A model generated the notes under the pieces. It did not search any database, was not told where the DNA came from, and saw only the letters and a list, made by a program, of their open reading frames with translations. DNA of 64,000 nucleotides, from positions 1 through 64,000 of the forward strand of contig OENT01000381.1 in NCBI GenBank assembly GCA_900239685.1, given 5' to 3'. The stretch comes from Rotaria macrura. Its lineage: Eukaryota > Rotifera > Eurotatoria > Philodinida > Philodinidae. Of this stretch, positions 12,186 to 23,056 are shown in pieces. Position 1 is the stretch's first letter. Every line of letters starts with the position of its first letter. The position numbers were made by a program, and so were the translations under genes.

Positions 12186-14194
12186 GTTTATTATGTTCGC
12201 CTTGAAATATTGATCGATGTAGATAAGAATTTCTAAGAATCTAGAAATTAATCATGAAAGGGTATTTTAATTGGAATGTCTAATTTACTTGTACATTCTA
12301 TAAGAAAGCAACTACTTTATATGAAAATGAATTCAAAAATATAAAGCTTGATTACATGTCAATTAATGACAATTGCGAATCCTTAAGATAACTCAATTAT
12401 TAAAGCTAATACGCCCTATAATGCTGAGAACATCTTTACGATATCGTTGTGTTTCATTTCTTATCGGATATTTTTCATGACTTCGGAAAATATATTTTTA
12501 CACAAGAGTGGACGCTTTACATTAGCAAGACTTAATTAAATGATTCCCTTAATCTTTGATATTAAAATTAAGTTTTTTCTTAGCACGTAAGACTTGACAT
12601 TGAAGTAAATGAATCACTCGTTGTGGTAAGACACCTAGTGTGTCTCTAGGATTTTAACAGACACTACATACGTAGTCACGCTAGCTCAAGTGTTAGTATC
12701 TCAAATTCAAACCAGTTAGCAGTTGAGACTAACCCCTTAAAACAATTTCTAGCCAAAGTATTTTTAATTAAGATCCTTATAGAGGGACCACACCTTAATC
12801 GCTTGACTAAAAAATAGTTCACAAAAAAATCCGAAACATTAGCAAGATAATTCAATTTTTGACACTGATTCGAAATTTTTTATAACTCTTAATTTGCACT
12901 ACTTTTTTCAGGTCCAAATCTATTGAAAAATAGTTAAGTTATCATCAATCGGCAATCGCATGACGCATAGGAGACTAAGATGAATATGTTTTTCGATAGA
13001 TTTTCTATTGAAATAAATCTACGTAGAATTCGATGATTTATTCTATGAGTTATAGTATTGACATGCGCCACGTATTTGCTAAACCAAAAATCGTTCAATC
13101 TATATTAACTATTAGTGAAAGAAGTAGTCGAAATAAAGTATGCAATGAAGATACGTCATAGAAAAGGGAAGAGTATCAGTTTTAAGATATTTTCTGTTGA
13201 ATATATGTTTTTAATTAGCTGAATGGGCAATGCTTTCATTAGCAATAGTGACGAAATGAATCATGGAAGACAGAAACAATACCCGTCTGACATAAATAAT
13301 TGCATAAATCCAAAACTCAAACATGCATACATCTTTGCTAACGGACAAGTTTACCTTTCATCGTTCTGTTCTCATGGAACCCTGCTCCTATCCCTAGATG
13401 AATGTGAAGAAAATCACACTTTTCCGATATACTTTGTTAGATTTTTCTGCTCTATGTATGAAACATTTTGGATTGAAGTCTTTTCTAGTCGCTTTCATCA
13501 AATTTTAGTAATAGGTTTAAGTGTGTAATTGTGTACCTTGTTTTATTCAGTTTTTTTGATCATCGGTCATAAATATCCATAAAATATGCTTGTGATAATT
13601 GTCACACAAGAGATCGCTTAGTCGTACTAGTTTCAAAGAAAACGATTCCTGGTAGATAAATTTGGATACTTTATGCACCAGACGAATTATGAGCAATATC
13701 ATTCAAACAGATTAATATGTTCACTTTCAGAGGACATGATTTTCTTTCTACGACATCCAAGTGGGATACCTTTTTCTTAACACTTTACTCTCTCTCTGCT
13801 TTTCAAAGCTAAACTCAAATGAATAATAAGACTTGTCAATGAATTTTAGAATCTTTGTGTATCAAGCAACTGGTATTATAGATGATATGTGTGTGACAGT
13901 CAAATAAATCTAACCCCAGTATTTGTTCCTTTAGGAAAGTAATGACATGTGTTTAGTTTGTAGTGTGTCAGTAATAGAAATTATTACAAATCTATTCTCG
14001 TATTTTTAGTCTGGATTATATCTACTTCCTATATTTTACTTCATGTGAAATGAAGGGCCTGCCCAATGGTCGTTCTTACTATCGAGAAAACTATCCGAAT
14101 TCTCTAGCGTTTACATACTCGACGTATGGTTCTCTTAAACTATTGAACATAGGTTGATTCAAAAAAACATCACCTCTACAACTCTTTTCTGCTG
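12186..14194. other. Intergenic, no supported gene
   Basis: Only short open frames occur (for example a 101-codon frame at 13223-13528 on the plus strand that looks non-conserved). A CT-rich patch lies near 13787-13800. Nothing else could be supported. Confidence 0.45.
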
Positions 14195-14560
14195 CCCAGT
14201 GAAAAATTTTCGCTGATTTTAATCGAATTATTCTGCAACAAAATCAAAATTGAAATCGATTGATAATTTTGATTATCGTAGATCACGACTTAACCATTGC
14301 TTCATATTGCTACTTATCCAGTGTTAAATTTTCGGATTAAAATTGATTATTATGCAGGAAAATCAAGATTTAAAATCGATTGATAATTTCGATTTTGTTG
14401 CAAAATAATCAATTTTAATCCGAAAATTTAACACTGGATAAGTAGCAATATGAAGCAATGGTTAAGTCGTGATCTACGATAATCAAAATTATCAATCGAT
14501 TTCAATTTTGATTTTGTTGCAGAATAATTCGATTAAAATCAGCGAAAATTTTTCACTGGG
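14195..14560. repeat. 366-bp nested palindrome (foldback/MITE-like)
   Basis: The left arm starts CCCAGTGAAAAATTTTCGCTG and the right arm is its reverse complement, ending at 14560. Both arms run to a shared centre at the ATCGAT at 14375-14380, with no spacer. The outer parts of the arms appear identical by eye; about ten mismatches lie near the centre. An inner palindrome with related ends (CCAGTG..CACTGG, 14318-14437) has the same centre, so the structure is nested. It has no coding capacity. No clear target duplication flanks it. Confidence 0.85.
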
Positions 14561-15736
14561 TGAGCATAGAATAGTATGTTGTTGATATGTACTTACTTAG
14601 AAAAAAAGAAACAGTCAAATAGTTTGCAGCACTAGATATGATAATACGCTACAAATCAATAAAAGTTTCTTGAAAGGATCCCATCAGTTATCAAAAGAAA
14701 AGCATACAAGTAACATTGTTATATAGTTGCGAGGAATCTGATAATAAGTCGAAAATAGAAATCTCATTTTTCTTTTTAATGAGGATATTTATTACGGATT
14801 ATCTTTTATTTTATTTCAATTAAATTACAGAAAAAAGAATCCTTCCGGATCACAAGCTCATTTTTTCATCACATGAAGGGGAAGATCATTTTCTGAAAGG
14901 TTTCCTCTATTCAACTAGACGGCTTTCTCACATCGTTTCGATTTCTTGCCAAAGCCGTTATAATTATTCAATAGAATCCATGTAAAAAAAGTCGATACCC
15001 TTTTCCTGACTTTTACCGTTGATTCATTATCTTATGGACACTGAAATGAAAGCTGTACTCATTTCTCACAATTTTATTATTATACAGTATCTCACGGCAA
15101 AATATGATATTTTCCGAAGTCTAAAAATCATATAGTTCCTATCAAATAATCTATTGAGCTTCTTTTAATGAGGCAGGAAATACTGGTAGATGAGCACTAG
15201 CTTTTTCATTTTTACCGTTTTAGTCAAAAAATAGTACAATTACTGTGATTTCTGGAACAAAATTCGTTCTCATTAACCTCCTTATAAAATTAATGGAAAT
15301 TTTTCTTTAACTGCTACAATACGATGCGCAATAAAGTATGCATAGACCGTGAACATTAAAATGATTTCAAGATAAGCAAATTATCATACTTTCCTAATCA
15401 AATTTAAATATCTACACACTTTATTAATACACCTTCACTTGTGCACAGAATCACCATGATTGAAATATTGAAGAAAAACGCAATAACTCTCTATCGTTAC
15501 TTAGACTTAGATAACGCATTATGGAAAAATACAAATCAAAGAGTTCATCGTTACAAGATACAGAGCATCATTTTCATTTTACTTGAATATACTTAGCTAT
15601 TTTCTTTTCGCCTCTAGAATCTATCCCACAGATTTTCACTTGCTAGTATATCTAGAAGTGATCCCAACAATAAATTAAGGCTTTACTACATCAATATCGA
15701 AATTCATTTTGCACGAATCGTTCCACGATCACTTTT
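14561..15736. other. Intergenic, no supported gene
   Basis: AT-rich sequence between the palindrome and the truncated receptor copy. No open frame longer than background and no repeat ends were recognised. Confidence 0.45.
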
Positions 15737-16393
15737 TTATCTGTTTGATGGTATGCATCGTTCCAAACCGAGTTTCAATAATAACAAGTTCACTGCATCT
15801 CTGACCATGCATTTCATTTCATTTCGAAACGTTCGACTTGACAATGTATAGATGTAAAATCCAACAACTGGATTGAAATAATTAATGAGTCGACCTATGT
15901 TACTATAGAACGTATTGATTGCATCGCCATAATCAGATAATGTTATGACATATTGAAAAATCAATGATGTTATATTGACGACTGAAAACGGAAGTGTGCA
16001 AATGATCGTAACAAGAACTTGAATCAGAAGCATGATAATTAACTGACGATCTTTGGAATGTGACCGTTCATGTTGAGTATCATCGCGATGTGGAGTGATT
16101 TGCCTTCGAAGTTTTTGAACATTGAAAATAGTCAACGTTCCAAATATAGCCATGAGAGCCACTGCTATGGGTACACTACTCATTTGACAATATCGAGCAT
16201 TTTGACAACTTGAAAGATACCGATCTATACTAGCGAGAACCATGAACCATTGAATGAGAGCCTGTGACGAATACACGAAAAATATTCTTAATTTGCAAAG
16301 AACAGTGTTACTATTGGATGGATCAATTTTCCATCCACTTGACAAAAGACGTGTTAGTGTAGCAACATACAAAACGAAAGTATTGTTAAAAGA
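15737..16393 (-). pseudogene. Truncated, internally deleted copy of the GPCR gene at 11151-12185
   Basis: Near-identical to 11210-12020 in the same orientation; homology runs 15751-16393. The copy lacks everything upstream of the end of TM2, has no ATG at its start, and ends with a different C-terminus (ERCIPSNR then stop). Inside it, about 181 bp of the parent (about 11611-11791) are missing and about 12 bp of filler are present. The net loss of 168 bp is 56 codons, so the frame stays open. The missing part corresponds to TM4, the second extracellular loop and the start of TM5. The DRY motif and TM6-TM7 remain. A functional receptor is not expected. The few substitutions suggest a recent duplication. 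Confidence 0.88.
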
Positions 16394-17109
16394 TATACTA
16401 AAATAGTATCTTCCTCTCCATTCTGCTCAAAGAGTGGAATCCAAGAAATTAAGGAATCTTGTTTTCTTCCTGCTTCTTGATTTCAATGCCTCATGAACTG
16501 AAAATTCTATCATATTAATGTATTTAATTATAAACTATGTTGCTGATCACTAAGATATGTGTAAATCACACCTAATGGTGACCATTTGAACATATTGTAA
16601 AGCTTATAAAAGAGGATTATGAGAGTGTTTGAGATTTTATCTCATTCTATAAGTTTTTATGTGTCGAAACACAATAAAACTTCACTTGACATTTAGAAAT
16701 GCTTTAACACTAGAGAAATATATCTTGAAAAAGGAAGGAGTGTACGGGTCAAAAATGAAAATCATGACAAGCCGATTTTCGTTTTTTTTTCTGTCCTACA
16801 GTGAGGTCAAAAAATTGAAAAAAGTCGTGTCCTATTTAATAATCGAAGCTCCTAGATTTATATTGAAGATGCTCATAAACATTTAGAAATTTTCTTCATC
16901 ATCTGTCTCTAGCATCGATAAACTGCGCCCTCTTTCATGTGTTTATCTCATTTGAATCTCACTTCTTCAGTAGTTATCTCCTTTGAAAGAGTAACGTAAC
17001 TGGCACCATCACACTGCATCGTATCAAACTTTCAACTTCAAAACAAAATATTGCATTGTATTTTTCTCTGCAATAGAACCTCCGATATATATTGTAAGAA
17101 AAAACAAGT
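16394..17109. other. Intergenic, 5' region of the acyltransferase gene
   Basis: No gene is supported. The presumed promoter and leader of the acyltransferase lie in the last part. A short palindrome (GATACTATTTTAGTATATC on the minus strand) sits at the breakpoint of the receptor copy, around 16393-16411. Confidence 0.45.
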
Positions 17110-18471
17110 ATGACGTTGTCCTTTCTCGTATCACCGTCAACACCAACAGGAAATAATCGCCGGATTGAGCTTGCGGGTATGGATTTATGGACTCTGGCGC
17201 GTATTGACAATTTATTTGTTTATCCATCGGAAATTAACATCGATAGATTGAAAGAAGCTCTTAGTCGAACTCTTTCATTGTGGCCTTTCGTTGCCGGTCG
17301 TATTCTACTAGATACTGATCACCATTACATTGTAGAAATGTGTGATAATCCTATTCCGATAACGTTTGTCATTAACAGTGATCTACAAGAATGGCCTTTA
17401 GATTCAAATGTTGTTGTGGAAATCAATAATAAATTGTTTCCTACATTTATTGATGAAGTGCAAGTAATGAAAGTATTTGATCATCCACCAGACGAACCTC
17501 TTGTTCGTTTGAAACTAACTCACATAGTGCAAAGTGATGAATGGGTACTCGGCATCAGTTGGTACCATTTGTTAGGTGATGCTGCTGCATGTCTACACTT
17601 TTCCAATACTTTATCACGATTTTATCAACAGATGGAAGCAACAAAACCACTTCCAATATTTGAACGACGTCTATGGCGAGAAGATGAAGCCGATATGTCA
17701 GTTTTACCGATACCGAAGCAGTTCGAAAATGCAAAACTTCGAGAAGATGCTTCACAAACATTTTTTGATCATCAGCAAAATTATGATCAACTGAATCTTC
17801 ATTTTTCGGGTACACAACTCGCTACGTTACGAAAATTGGCTGGTGGAAATGACGTAACAACACAAGACGCCCTTACAGCGTATATCACTTTGACATTGAA
17901 TAGATATTGCTATAGCGACAATGATGAACGTCGTATTTTACATACTATCACGATCGTGAATTGTCGTGGTGTTTCCGATTCCATAGCGCCACGAGGGCAA
18001 GTCTCCAATGCCTTATTTATGATGTTATCAGATAATTTCGACGATCCGTATTCATTTTCAAATATTGCTGCTACAGTACGTCGATCGATTATTCAATCGC
18101 GTAATGTGAAATATCTTAAACCTCGCTTGGCTACTATCGATAAAATCATGCGAAAGAATGCGAGAGAAAAAAAGTCGCCTGACTCACGACTTGTTCCAAA
18201 TGAGATTGCTATAAATTCAAATTTCAAGTATGATTGGGCAGATTTAGTGAACTTCGGTTACATAGATAAATGTCGATTCTACACAGTATGGACAGGTGCA
18301 TTATATCTACGTGTGTTTCGTCTTAATCCACAAAAACATGGAAACCAGTGGCTAGAAAGAGATCGTGATGGGGCGGAAGTATCCTTTCGAGTGGAAAAGG
18401 ATTTGAAAGACAAATTCCTTAGTGCATGGAAACAAGATATTGATGAAAATTTTGTGAATGTGAATAAGTAG
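17110..18471 (+). CDS. HXXXD-motif acyltransferase (BAHD/transferase family)
   Basis: Intronless, 453 aa, the usual length for the family. The catalytic HXXXD motif is HLLGD with H153 and D157, in the context SWYHLLGDAAACLHF that matches the family core. The N-terminal part (LSLWPFVAGRIL) also fits the first subdomain. The second structural motif, DFGWG in plant enzymes, is replaced by a weak DWADLVNFGY around 375. Family members transfer acyl groups from CoA to alcohols or amines in plant and fungal secondary metabolism; substrate here is unknown. No signal peptide or membrane segment, so probably cytosolic. Such genes are rare in animals. Together with the lack of introns among intron-rich neighbours, this suggests horizontal acquisition (inference). 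A poly(A) signal is at 18532-18537. Confidence 0.85.
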   Translation: MTLSFLVSPSTPTGNNRRIELAGMDLWTLARIDNLFVYPSEINIDRLKEALSRTLSLWPFVAGRILLDTDHHYIVEMCDNPIPITFVINSDLQEWPLDSNVVVEINNKLFPTFIDEVQVMKVFDHPPDEPLVRLKLTHIVQSDEWVLGISWYHLLGDAAACLHFSNTLSRFYQQMEATKPLPIFERRLWREDEADMSVLPIPKQFENAKLREDASQTFFDHQQNYDQLNLHFSGTQLATLRKLAGGNDVTTQDALTAYITLTLNRYCYSDNDERRILHTITIVNCRGVSDSIAPRGQVSNALFMMLSDNFDDPYSFSNIAATVRRSIIQSRNVKYLKPRLATIDKIMRKNAREKKSPDSRLVPNEIAINSNFKYDWADLVNFGYIDKCRFYTVWTGALYLRVFRLNPQKHGNQWLERDRDGAEVSFRVEKDLKDKFLSAWKQDIDENFVNVNK

Positions 18472-20812
18472 AGTTTTGATTTGTTTTGGATGAAGAATGA
18501 GTTTTGTCGATGGAGTTCGTGTGTATAGATCAATAAAAGAAATCACTGGTCTGAATAATCGATCAACACATTGACTCGATATCATGCTTAACGAACATGA
18601 AGTGCATGAATGTTGTGTGAAGAGTGAGACATGAATTACATTTGAGAAGGAACAGTGCTTTCGAGTTGTATGACAGTATAGATGCTGAAGTGCAAGTATT
18701 ATAGTGAATGAACATTGACGGAACAACAGCTGGCAACATTGTCTAGTGTTTGATGTACATGATATCACCTTCTCTGTCTTATTAGTCGTTTTTCATTTAA
18801 GCCAGCCCCTTGCCATAAATGAATTTTAGATAGAAGTTGGATAATGTTGCATCGATTTTCGTTGTCATTAAACTATTATTTTTTGTTTCCAAACGAATGC
18901 ACGGACGTTTTGCAGATGGAAATATTTTTTTGTCATGGAACGTCACATGAAATACCTCTTTCATTCTTTTTAAACAGTGATGGTGTTGCAAAATTCGAAC
19001 AAAGATAAGTTTTGATAGAAACATTTGAGTTCTCTCTACTATGAAGTAGCTGATTAGAGTTAAAAGTGTATTACAGTATGATACAATATTCAGTAGACAA
19101 TTGTCTTCACTTTATCTTGATTTGTGAGGTATAAACTTTACTACATCATGTAAAGAAGATCGGGTATTGATTGACGTATCTCAGATACATCTATCATAGT
19201 TAGTTTTGCAAATATCTGAGAGTTCGTGTGAATACCTATTTCTGAGGTCAATCCATCATTCATTGATTTTTCGTGACAATATATGTGATGTAATCACATG
19301 CTACGAAAGAATGAGAACATTTCATTCGTTCTGTTTTGTATGAAAAACAATATTCCTTGTCGCTGATTCATTGCAAAATCATGACAAAACTTGGATCATC
19401 TCTACAGGTTTCTATTATAAGTTTCATCGGGTTAGATAAGCTGAAAATAGCACAGATCAAGCCCCACAAACATGCTTATGAGCATACAAGTGAAAAATAC
19501 TTATAAAAAACACCATTAACCGCTTGAAGCTATGCATGAACTGTTAGTTACAATACATACATCCTAGAAAACATTTTTAAGTCAAAAAATAGCTGAATGA
19601 AAGGATTGTTTTCAAGATACAATCCAATGCCTCTTGGAAGAATATTTTTCTGGCACGCATTGCACAAGTTAGACAACTCATTGAATCCAACTGAGTTCGA
19701 TTGGATTCACTGATTTATGTCAAATTGTTTATCTATGGCCAACAAAATCCATCTTTCTTAGCTAATCAATAAAAAAATATACATGTACACTGATTTTATT
19801 GTCAAAAAGTATTTCAAGAATTATTTGACCTCTATTCGAAATAGTGAACATTAATCCTATCATTTTGCGTACACACTGAACGTGCTCACTCTTATTGCCC
19901 ATTGATGATTCATGAATTTCGTCAACGATTGATAGAAGTTAATTAATGAACTCATTCACTGATATTTTAATGAAAGACACTTGTATCTAACGGTCATTGA
20001 TTCCAATGCATCAAACTTTCAGGAATGCAATATATCCTTTGAGTAGATAGAATTCCAAATCGTTCTAATGTCCAACTTGAAAAAATAATTCTCTAAGTAA
20101 AGAGTTTTACGTTGGAAATAAATTGAGTTATCTCTCACATTCATAAAATCAGAGTCGTAACAAGCACCAATCACTAAGAATGGAAGCAGTTTATTTTCTT
20201 CCTATCATAACGTTTGTTACTATACACGGTTAAAGAAACAAGTTGATAATAGCTTAATTGAAATTAGCAAAACACCAAAGTTATGAATAAAATCTATAGA
20301 TGCTGGCGTCTCTGTTCACTGGTAATGCCCAGAATGATCACATGAAGTTGCTTTACTATCTAATGCTCACTTCTATAGTATATATACATGAATTGAGTGC
20401 ATTTTTCATTCACGTATGTATAATTAGTTCGATACAAAGACAAGCGCTTGTGAATCAAAAGCGAATGATCGTGCAGCTGTGAGTTTCATTGGGAGTGTAT
20501 TCAAAATTGAAAGAGAATTTCTAAAAGCATTAACGCTATAGAAACAAAGTTTACATAACTGGGTTCTACGCCGAGTGAAAAAAGGTACCTTATTTGAAGG
20601 AACGATTGAATAAAAATGATTGCGGACAAAAATCTGATGATGAAGACATACAAATCAGGTCAAGGACAATCGAAAAGCCTCCCGTAGCTTCAGTAAATAA
20701 CCTTCCGATCGAGAAAAAAGAGCACATACATAATTTGTACAACTCCAAATAACTGTAGGTGGTAAATCAGGTGAAAGCTTTCTTTTCACTGAGAAAAAAT
20801 AGTATAAAAGGA
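18472..20812. other. Intergenic, no supported gene
   Basis: The stretch holds the 3' UTR of the acyltransferase and then about 2 kb of AT-rich sequence with only short background open frames. No repeat ends, tandem arrays or RNA genes were recognised. Confidence 0.45.
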
Positions 20813-20818
20813 TCGAAT
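20813..20818 (+). promoter_or_regulatory. TATA box of the Gly/Ser/Pro/Asn repeat protein gene
   Basis: TATAAA within AGTATAAAAGG, 60 bp upstream of the ATG at 20878. A start site about 30 bp downstream would leave a leader of roughly 30-35 nt. This is one of the few convincing TATA elements in the window. Confidence 0.6.
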
Positions 20819-20877
20819 TGTTACATTAACAATCAAAACATCATCAACCGCCAAAGCAAAAATATAGTGATATAATC

Positions 20878-21278
20878 ATGCGAGCCCTAGTTGCTATATC
20901 TCTCGTAAGCATAGCTTTTCTGTTTACTCCTTTCATATGCTACTATGCTAATCTTGGTTCATTATGTTTTAGTTGGCCCTAATTGTGGCTGTGATTTCAG
21001 CTCCAGCCAAATCTAAGAGAAGCGGCGGTTCATCAAAGGGAGGACCACCCAACGGAGGATCGCCACCACCCAACGGAGGATCGCCACCACCCAACGGAGG
21101 ATCGCCACCACCAAATGGAGGATCGCCACCACCAAATGGAGGATCACCACCACCAAACGGAGGGTCGCCACCACCCAACGGAGGATCGCCACCACCAAAC
21201 GGAGGATCGCCACCACCAAACGGTGGTTCCTCACGCCCACCGAGCAGTCGTGGAGCTCAATCTGGCAAGACTGGTTAA
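20878..21278 (+). CDS. Small secreted protein with GGSPPPN tandem repeats
   Basis: Two exons, 20878-20904 and 20973-21278, joined by a 68-bp phase-0 intron that splits the signal peptide; about 110 aa. The hydrophobic leader ends in a VISAPA-type cleavage site. After a basic Ser/Gly stretch (KSKRSGGSSKGG) come eight near-identical seven-residue repeats GGSPPPN, encoded by 21-bp tandem DNA repeats (21055-21222 approximately). A short tail (SRPPSSRGAQSGKTG) follows. The composition suggests a flexible, disordered extracellular or secretory-granule protein, such as an adhesive or matrix component; no domain is recognised. Signal peptide and intron structure argue for a real gene. It has a TATA box upstream and a poly(A) signal at 21378-21383. 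Repeat number is likely variable between alleles. Confidence 0.82.
21055..21222. repeat. 21-bp tandem repeat, 8 units, coding
   Basis: Unit approximates AACGGAGGATCGCCACCACC plus one base (C or A). Units differ only at synonymous positions (AAC/AAT, GGA/GGG, TCG/TCA, CCC/CCA), which shows that the encoded heptapeptide is preserved while the DNA drifts. Confidence 0.9.
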
Positions 21279-22369
21279 CCTCACAGCGAAAAATACCGAA
21301 CAGTTCACTCAATTTATTTCATATATTTTTTTAAATTTTCTTTGGAACTCTTTTCATCTCTAATTAACATTTACATTAATAAAGCCTTCACTCCAGTACT
21401 GAACTTGAGCAAATTGATACAAAGCAAAATACTAGCTCGTACTGCATCTTTTTTAAAAAACATTGTCACTATTTTCAGCAGATTTTTCTTGCTCTGAAGA
21501 ATGTTGGAAGTACGTTTATCTCAACACAAAACCAAATAGGTTACCCTTCAGTGTTTTCAAACAATTACCTACGTACAAAATTCTATTGCATATTGAAATT
21601 ATGACTTATAATGAGTAGCGGTAGCACATACTTATGTTGTCAAGGTTATCATATCAGTGCACTCTTTATGGTAGTAACAGCTAATCGCGTAAGAAAATTC
21701 ACGTATCGCTCCAAATTGAAAAGGATATTACTGAAGATTTCATGGAAAAATTACTAACAATTCCCTTCTCCTGTCAAACATTCTAACTAGTAAACTTCTT
21801 GGCATTCAAGTTTTATTGAGGGCATACTACTGATTTTCATTTATTATCGTATGCAAATCAATTCGTATTGAATTCATTAGAAGGAATTACTCATTGGTTT
21901 TTGTACTTTTCATTGACGAGAAACTATTATACTCAATACTCTACTTGCTACATAATCTATGGACTATGCTCTGAATGTTTTTTGGTCGCTAAAACAAGCT
22001 ACTCTGTATTTACTTATCTGATCGATCTACAACAGCAAAAATACTTTAAAGAAGCCGTTGTACTGTTATTATTCAAGATCGATTAATAAAACACATTAAG
22101 AGAAAAATTTTGTTAACTACAATTTCGTACACTTTCGATCTTTGTTTGACCAAAACTCATGATAACATTCATTTCTACAAGGTAATACATGATCAACACG
22201 AAGCGAACCTGGTTGATTGCTCACCACTATTCTTAAGATATTTGCTATCAAAAACATTTAAAGTGGATTATAATTTTCTATTCCTTTCTTCATGGTTCCT
22301 TGCAATAACCTATTTTTGTGTACATGCCACAGTTTTAATCAATGCCCTGTATAACCGTATACCGAGGTG
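21279..22369. other. Intergenic, no supported gene
   Basis: The stretch holds the 3' UTR of the repeat-protein gene and then AT-rich sequence. Two open frames of about 72-86 codons (21868-22086, 22110-22370) show no domain or splice support. Confidence 0.45.
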
Positions 22370-22660
22370 AATGAATCCGATTGGATCCGATGAAATCCTA
22401 TGGGAATCCTAGTTGTGGGAACACTAACGGATCCGACGGGAGAAAACTATTTTCTTATTTGTGTACGAATTGGTATTTAATCCCAATAGTAGAGGCCTGT
22501 TTGATCATACGATGAAATCAAATCAGATTCCGATAGTAGGATCCGATAAAATCCAACACTTAGGATCCGATTGTCGGATCGCAAGCTTGAATCCAATAGG
22601 ATTTCGTCGGATTAGAAAAACTCCGATAGAAACATGATCGGATCCAATGGTCGGAATGAT
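22370..22660. repeat. Dispersed GGATCCGA-motif repeat, copy 1
   Basis: The octamer GGATCCGA or close variants recurs at least five times (22383, 22429, 22539, 22563, near 22639), mixed with GGATTTCGTCGG and CTCCGATAGAAAC. A related but diverged block is at 29910-30115. The shared order of motifs (CCGATAGAAAC followed by CTGGG(A/G)TA) suggests two old copies of one repeat family. Confidence 0.5.
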
Positions 22661-23056
22661 CATCCTGGGATAGTAATAAACTATGCACAGATCAAACGAT
22701 ATGATATATCGTACTGCGTACACTGTTTTAAGAATGAAACAGAATTTCATGCACAATACAAAGGTTTATTTGGACTGTAATGCTATAAAAATCGATAGAA
22801 AGGTCTCTTATCAATATGTTCATCACAGAAAAAATATTCAGAATGGGTTGATGATTAAATTTGAAATTATAAACCATCCGTCCAATCATATTGCCATTCA
22901 ATAGTTCTAAAATTGTATTCCAGTGGCTTTTCTCGTCTTTCTAGTTTAACTATACACATGGGTCCATTTTTTTACTATTACTGTATTATATAGCAACAAA
23001 CACTTCAGATTTTGAAAACGCATTGTGCTACTGGAAAGGAAAGTTATTGCTATAAT
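22661..23056. other. Intergenic, no supported gene
   Basis: AT-rich sequence between the GGATCCGA block and the TTAA-flanked element, with background open frames only. Confidence 0.4.

Noticed and set aside
13223..13528. 101-codon plus-strand frame between the GPCR copies
   Set aside because: No homology, signal peptide or intron evidence; it fits chance in a long noncoding stretch.
20969..21312. Open frames antisense to, or out of frame with, the GGSPPPN repeat
   Set aside because: They are by-products of the 21-bp tandem repeat, which is open in several frames. Only the frame joined to a signal-peptide exon and TATA box is credible.
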